From the NCBI RefSeq assembly GCF_014651115.1, contig NZ_BMWG01000033.1, forward strand, positions 1 to 62,073: 62,073 nt of DNA, in the 5' to 3' direction. The position numbers and the translations under genes are program-made. How positions within the stretch are numbered: position 1 is the first letter of the stretch; every line of letters begins with the position of its first letter. The notes below the pieces were generated by a model that searched no databases, had not been told where the DNA came from, and saw only the letters and a program-made list of their open reading frames with translations. Positions 58,040 through 62,073 of this stretch are shown piece after piece. This DNA comes from Streptomyces inusitatus (GTDB lineage: Bacteria; Actinomycetota; Actinomycetes; Streptomycetales; Streptomycetaceae).

Positions 58040-58103
58040 AGGGTCAACGGATCTGACCCTGCGGTGATCCCCTAGGTGTGACCCGGGCACCACCCCTAGG
58101 GGG
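58040..58103. promoter_or_regulatory. Operator-like elements between PucR-type regulator and methyltransferase
   Basis: A perfect inverted repeat AGGGTCA-N7-TGACCCT spans 58040-58060. It is followed by two copies of CCCCTAGG (58069-58076 and, extended to the palindrome CCCCTAGGGG, 58093-58102) spaced 24 bp apart. A GGGGG-TTCAT-CCCCC stem precedes the methyltransferase start. The arrangement fits binding by the divergent regulator. Confidence 0.55.
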
Positions 58104-58200
58104 ACCGGGTGTCGCGGGCCCACCTTCCGGCGGCGACTCCCCTCCGGAGACGATGAATGGAGGGGTTTTTGAGGGGGTTCATCCCCCTGTATCGGAAGGG

Positions 58201-58923
58201 ATGTCCATACCAATGACAGAGATCAAGAGCTATACGCGCTCGCTTGAGCGCAGCCGGACCGCACGCACCCGCAACGACCGCCCACCGGTCTTCACGATGG
58301 CGGGACGGAGCTGGGATCTGCTCGACGACGTCTTCGCGCCGCCCTTCACCAGATCCACCGGCATCGCGATGGAGCTGCTGGACCTCCACGAGAGCCCCGC
58401 GCCGAGAACCGGATCGTTCCTGGAGGTCGGCTGCGGCACCGGGATCATCGCGATCTCCGCGGCGCTGGCCGGCTGCGACCGCGTCGTCGCGACCGACATC
58501 AACCCCGGCGCGGCGAAGAACACCGAACTCAACGCCCGGCGCCACGGAGTGGCCGACTGGGTCGACGCGCTGTGCGGAGATCTCTTCGGCGCGGTCCCGC
58601 CCGGCGAGCGATTCGACACGATCTACTGGCATTCGAATTTCGTCCTGGCTCCGGAAGACTACCAATACGAGACGGATCACGACCGTGCCTATGTCGACCC
58701 CGGCTATCGGGCGCACGAGCGCTATCTGTCGGAGGCGAACGGTCTGCTGACCGAAGGCGGCCGGGTGCTGCTGCACTTCAGCGACCGGGGGAACATCGCC
58801 CTGCTGCACGACATCGCGGCGCGGTGCGGAAGGGAGTTAGGCGTGGTCCGCACCAGGAGCGACCGCGAGGGCGAGGACACGGTGGAGCACATTCTGTTCG
58901 AGGTGCGGGCCATTCGCCGCTGA
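58201..58923 (+). CDS. SAM-dependent methyltransferase (HemK/PrmA-like fold)
   Basis: 240 residues from ATG at 58201. A second ATG at 58213 is equally plausible, as the GGAAGGG site lies just before 58201. Motif I is SFLEVGCGTGIIAISAALAG, followed by VATDINPGAAKNTELNARRHGV, which places it in the class I fold near HemK/PrmC. The NPPY substrate motif of those enzymes is replaced by WHSNFVLAPEDY, so it is not a glutamine methyltransferase and more likely acts on a small molecule. It is 73 bp upstream of pabAB and probably co-transcribed. Confidence 0.8.
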   Translation: MSIPMTEIKSYTRSLERSRTARTRNDRPPVFTMAGRSWDLLDDVFAPPFTRSTGIAMELLDLHESPAPRTGSFLEVGCGTGIIAISAALAGCDRVVATDINPGAAKNTELNARRHGVADWVDALCGDLFGAVPPGERFDTIYWHSNFVLAPEDYQYETDHDRAYVDPGYRAHERYLSEANGLLTEGGRVLLHFSDRGNIALLHDIAARCGRELGVVRTRSDREGEDTVEHILFEVRAIRR

Positions 58924-58996
58924 ACACCCGGCAGCCCGCACTCTCTTCGCTCGCGGAGCCGTCCTGCGAGCCCGGTCGCCTACCAACGGACAGAAT

Positions 58997-61105
58997 ATGC
59001 GCACTCTCCTCGTCGACAACTATGACTCCTTCACCTACAACCTCCACCACTACCTCGCCGAGGTGAGCGGAGTCGAACCCGTCGTGATCCGCAACGACGA
59101 ACCCGGGTGGCGGGTCGGCCGGCTCCGGGAATTCGACAATGTCGTGCTGTCGCCCGGGCCGGGAAGCCCGGAGGTCCCCGCCGATTTCGGCATCTGCCGC
59201 GACATCCTCGAACACGGCGGAATCCCCACCCTCGGCGTCTGCCTCGGCCACCAGGGCGCCGCCCTGCTGCACGGGGCCACCGTCGGCCTCGCGCCGGAGC
59301 CCCGCCACGGACGCGTCTCGCCGGTGCTCCACCTCGGCGAGGGGCTCTTCGCGGGCCTGCCCTCCCCCTTCGACGCGGTGCGCTACCACTCGCTCGCCGT
59401 CACCGGTCTGCCGGACGAGCTGGAGGCCGACGCCTGGACCCCGGACGGTGTGCTCATGGGGTTCAGACACCGGCTGCGCCCGCTCTGGGGAGTGCAGTTC
59501 CATCCTGAGTCCATTCTGACGCGACACGGTCATGACCTGCTCGCCAACTTCATGCGCCTCTCCCGCGACTGGCACACCGCACAGGGCCCCCGGCCCGCCC
59601 GGCCCGCCGTGAGCGCCCCGGCACCGGCCCCCGCCACCGCCCCGGCGGCTCAGGAAGGGCCCGTCCGCGGACTGCGGGTCCTCGTGGAACGGACGACCGC
59701 GCCCCAGGGCGCCGAACACGCCTTCGAACGGCTCTTCAAGGACAGCGAGCACTCCTTCTGGCTGGACAGCAGCCGGCCCGACGACGGGGCCGGCCGCTTC
59801 TCGGTCATGGGCGACGCCTCGGGGCCGCTCGCCCGGGTCGCGAAGGCCAACGTGTGGGACGGCACGGTGACGGTGCAATCGGCCGACGGCGAGGACACCT
59901 TCGCGGGCAGCTTCTTCGACTGGCTCAACGAGGATCTCCGGACCGTCGAGACGGACATTCCTGAGGTTCCCTTCGACTTCACGCTCGGGTGGGTCGGTTA
60001 TCTCGGCTACGAACTCAAGGCGGAGTGCGGGGGTGAGCGGGCGCACAAGTCGGAGGACGCGGACGCGGTCATGCTCTTCGCCGACCGCGCGGTCGTCGTC
60101 GACCACGCCACCGGGGACGCCTATCTGCTGGCCCTCACCGACCCTCGGGACGAGAGCGCGGCGCGCGCCTGGATCGGCTCCGCCGCCGCCGGGCTGGCGG
60201 AACCGGGCGGAACCGCCCTGCCGGCGGCCGGGGCGGACACCGGTCTTCATGACGTGACCCTGCGCCACGATCATGATGCCTACCTGAGAATGATAAGTAC
60301 CTGTCAAGAGGAGATAGTCGCGGGGGAGACCTACGAGGTCTGTCTGACCAATATGATCGAGGCCCGGGGGGAGCTGGACCCGCTGGCCGGCTACCGGTTC
60401 CTGCGCCGCCTCAGCCCCGCCCCGTACGGCGCGCTGCTCTCCTGCGGAGAGCTCTCCGTGCTCAGCACCTCCCCCGAGTGCTTCCTGCGGGTCGGCTCCG
60501 ACCGGATCGTCGAATCCAGGCCGATCAAGGGCACCCGGCCGCGCGGCGGCACCCCCGAGGAGGACACCGCGCTCGTGGCCGACCTGCTCACCAACGAGAA
60601 GGACCGCGCCGAGAATCTGATGATCGTCGACCTGGTCCGCAACGACCTCGGCCGGTGCGCCGAGATCGGATCGGTCGACGCGGGCGACATCTTCCGGGTC
60701 GAGAGCTACGCCACCGTGCACCAGCTGGTGAGCACCGTCCGCGCGCGGCTGCGCCCCGGTGTGAGCGCCGTCGACTGCGCACGGGCCGCCTTCCCCGCCG
60801 GGTCCATGACCGGCGCGCCGAAGATCCGCACCATGCAGATCATCGACGCTCTCGAAGAGGGGCCGAGGGGCGTCTACTCCGGAGCGATCGGCTACTTCTC
60901 CCTCTCCGGCACGGCCCATCTGAGCGTGGTGATCAGAACGGCCGTCGTCACTCCCGGGAGAGTCCGGTACGGAGTGGGCGGGGCGGTCGTCGCCCTGTCG
61001 GACCCCGAGTCCGAGTTCGAGGAGACCGCCGTCAAGGCGAGGCCCCTGCTGGCCCTCGCCGGGGCCGAGTTCCCGGGACTGGTCACCGGGGCGCTTCCGG
61101 TCTGA
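58997..61105 (+). CDS. pabAB: Fused aminodeoxychorismate synthase (PabA-PabB)
   Basis: 702 residues from ATG at 58997. Residues 1-195 are a class I glutamine amidotransferase (LLVDNYDSFTYNLHHYLAE, CLGHQ with C82, FHPES). Residues ~225-690 are the chorismate-utilising domain. The motif PIKGTRPRG carries K511, the lysine that distinguishes aminodeoxychorismate synthase from anthranilate synthase (which has PIAGT). RGVYSGAIGYFS lies near the C-terminus. The product is 4-amino-4-deoxychorismate. A fused gene next to a methyltransferase, regulator and aroE is typical of specialised metabolism (PABA- or p-aminophenylalanine-derived) rather than folate synthesis. Confidence 0.93.
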   Translation: MRTLLVDNYDSFTYNLHHYLAEVSGVEPVVIRNDEPGWRVGRLREFDNVVLSPGPGSPEVPADFGICRDILEHGGIPTLGVCLGHQGAALLHGATVGLAPEPRHGRVSPVLHLGEGLFAGLPSPFDAVRYHSLAVTGLPDELEADAWTPDGVLMGFRHRLRPLWGVQFHPESILTRHGHDLLANFMRLSRDWHTAQGPRPARPAVSAPAPAPATAPAAQEGPVRGLRVLVERTTAPQGAEHAFERLFKDSEHSFWLDSSRPDDGAGRFSVMGDASGPLARVAKANVWDGTVTVQSADGEDTFAGSFFDWLNEDLRTVETDIPEVPFDFTLGWVGYLGYELKAECGGERAHKSEDADAVMLFADRAVVVDHATGDAYLLALTDPRDESAARAWIGSAAAGLAEPGGTALPAAGADTGLHDVTLRHDHDAYLRMISTCQEEIVAGETYEVCLTNMIEARGELDPLAGYRFLRRLSPAPYGALLSCGELSVLSTSPECFLRVGSDRIVESRPIKGTRPRGGTPEEDTALVADLLTNEKDRAENLMIVDLVRNDLGRCAEIGSVDAGDIFRVESYATVHQLVSTVRARLRPGVSAVDCARAAFPAGSMTGAPKIRTMQIIDALEEGPRGVYSGAIGYFSLSGTAHLSVVIRTAVVTPGRVRYGVGGAVVALSDPESEFEETAVKARPLLALAGAEFPGLVTGALPV

Positions 61106-61143
61106 GGCCGTCCCGGTCCGAGACCTCGGGGCTCTGGGGCGGT

Positions 61144-61171
61144 GCGCCATGGGACGGACCGCCCATGGCGC
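61144..61171. terminator. Bidirectional terminator between pabAB and aroE
   Basis: The perfect 10-bp arms GCGCCATGGG (61144-61153) and CCCATGGCGC (61162-61171) flank an 8-nt loop, between the converging pabAB and aroE genes. Confidence 0.65.
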
Positions 61172-61996
61172 TCAGCCTCCGGCCGCGCCGGGGGCGGCGA
61201 CCGCCTGTCGCATCAGCTCGACGGGGACATCGGTCCGCCCGGTCATCAGCGAGACCTGGGCCGCCGCCTGGTGCAGCAGCATGGACAGCCCGCTGACGAC
61301 CCTCCCGCCGAGGGCGGCCACCGCCCCGGCGCTCCGGGTCGGCCAGGGCGAGTAGACGACATCGAGCAGCGCCTCGCAGCGCAGGGCGTCGGCGAAGCCG
61401 TCCGCCGCGCCCGCCGGGAGAGTGGAGATCACCAGCTCCGCGCGGGCCCCCGCGCCCTCGGCGGAGGACAGGGAGCGGACCGAGATCCGGCTGCCGAGGC
61501 GCTCGGCGGCCTCCTCGACCAGGGCCGCGCGCGAGCGGTCCCGTACCAGGACCACCGCCTCCGGCAGTCCGAGCCGGCGCAGGGCCGCCAGCGCGGAGCA
61601 GGCGGTCGCGCCGCCGCCGAGGACGACGGCCGAGCCGGGGGCGGTGACTCCCGCCTCGCCCAGCGCCGCGACGATGCCGTGGACATCGGTGTTCTCGCCG
61701 TGCCGCCCGTCCTCGCGGAGGAGCACGGTGTTGACCCCGCCGACCGCGCGGGCGAGATCGCTCACCGAGTCCAGCAGCGGGATCACCGCCCGCTTCAGCG
61801 GCATGGTCAGGGAGAGCCCGGCCCACGAGGAGTCGAGTCCCCGGAGGAAACCGGGGAGTCCGGGCTCCGCGCACTCCACGGCCGAGTAGCTCCAGTCGAG
61901 CCCCATGCCCCGGTGGGCGGCCCGGTGCAGCGCGGGCGAGAGCGAGTGCGCGATCGGGGAGCCGAGGACGGCGGCGCGTACGGGACCGTCGCTCAC
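61172..61996 (-). CDS. aroE: Shikimate dehydrogenase
   Basis: 274 residues from GTG at 61996. The substrate motif IAHSLSPALH and the catalytic Lys in LTMPLKRAV are at the N-terminus. GGVNTVL and ENTDVHG complete the shikimate pocket, and the NADP-binding GGGATACSALAAL follows. Its start overlaps the stop of the gene upstream (GTGA), so it is an internal member of a minus-strand operon. Placement beside pabAB suggests a pathway-dedicated copy that increases shikimate and chorismate supply. Confidence 0.92.
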   Translation of the reverse strand: MSDGPVRAAVLGSPIAHSLSPALHRAAHRGMGLDWSYSAVECAEPGLPGFLRGLDSSWAGLSLTMPLKRAVIPLLDSVSDLARAVGGVNTVLLREDGRHGENTDVHGIVAALGEAGVTAPGSAVVLGGGATACSALAALRRLGLPEAVVLVRDRSRAALVEEAAERLGSRISVRSLSSAEGAGARAELVISTLPAGAADGFADALRCEALLDVVYSPWPTRSAGAVAALGGRVVSGLSMLLHQAAAQVSLMTGRTDVPVELMRQAVAAPGAAGG

Positions 61997-62073
61997 CGCA
62001 GGGCCCTGGTGTACGCGGCGAGGAGTACGGCGGGGTCGGGGCCTTCCAGGACGGTAGGTTTGGCGAGGCCGTC
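61993..62073 (-). CDS. C-terminal 26 codons of an unidentified gene coupled to aroE
   Basis: The frame is open to the window edge and ends at TGA overlapping the aroE GTG by 4 bp. The visible tail (ending AAYTRALR) contains KPTVLEGPDP and is too short for me to identify. Shikimate-pathway enzymes are common neighbours of aroE in such clusters, but that is only context. Confidence 0.55.
   Translation of the reverse strand, partial: DGLAKPTVLEGPDPAVLLAAYTRALR

Noticed and set aside
1..62073. tRNA or rRNA genes
   Set aside because: I looked for cloverleaf arms with GTTCGA-type T-loops and for conserved rRNA segments and saw none. This was by eye only, so a tRNA could be missed; a tRNA-search program would decide.

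Overview
The window is high-GC actinobacterial DNA, almost certainly a Streptomyces chromosome arm. Supporting signs are GTG/TTG starts, tightly overlapping operons, many regulators, secreted hydrolases, GC-rich hairpin terminators without U-tracts, and a family-typical polycyclic tetramate macrolactam (PTM) gene cluster. The sequence starts inside a secreted metallopeptidase gene and ends inside an unidentified gene next to aroE.

Layout. 1-4.6 kb: end of an M4 metallopeptidase, then a drug-handling cassette of MFS exporter, macrolide-type glycosyltransferase and divergent TetR. 4.6-8.9 kb: DeoR repressor divergent from a XylFGH-like sugar ABC transporter. 9-11.8 kb: GlxA-like regulator with DJ-1/PfpI protein, VOC protein and DUF1697 protein. 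12-17.7 kb: DUF1684 gene plus a complete five-gene oligopeptide ABC transporter. 17.8-34.5 kb: the PTM cluster ftdA-ftdF, comprising a sterol-desaturase-like hydroxylase, one iterative PKS-NRPS of 3174 residues, two FAD-dependent phytoene-desaturase-like cyclases, an MDR reductase and a P450. 34.5-37.4 kb: a converging ferredoxin, ferredoxin reductase and second P450 operon. 37.4-39.4 kb: serine-hydrolase pseudogene, lipoprotein and DoxX-like protein. 39.4-42.8 kb: a 1.1-kb gene-poor stretch, then a cold-shock pair (cspA and a DEAD-box helicase) with structured leaders. 43-47.5 kb: GH18 chitinase with a DasR-type site, NmrA-like protein, BNR lipoprotein with a DUF6153 partner, and a HAD phosphatase. 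47.6-54.4 kb: AsnC regulator, photolyase, TetR/amidase pair, ECF sigma factor divergent from a cobalamin-binding MerR regulator (LitS/LitR arrangement), and a SET-domain protein. 54.5-62 kb: a transposase-derived protein, a large GAF/PucR regulator, a methyltransferase, a fused aminodeoxychorismate synthase and aroE, which looks like the left edge of a second specialised-metabolite cluster.

How the genes work together. FtdB should build two polyketide chains iteratively and join both to L-ornithine, releasing a tetramate polyene. FtdC, FtdD and FtdE would close the carbocycles, and FtdA and FtdF would oxidise the product. The neighbouring P450 system with its own electron-transfer partners could add a further oxidation. 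At the right end, PabAB would divert chorismate to 4-amino-4-deoxychorismate while AroE boosts shikimate supply.

Limits. Domain calls and comparisons with family consensus are from reading and memory, with no database search. Three homopolymer-rich tracts (about 23.0, 24.4 and 37.8 kb) look like sequencing errors and affect local translation.
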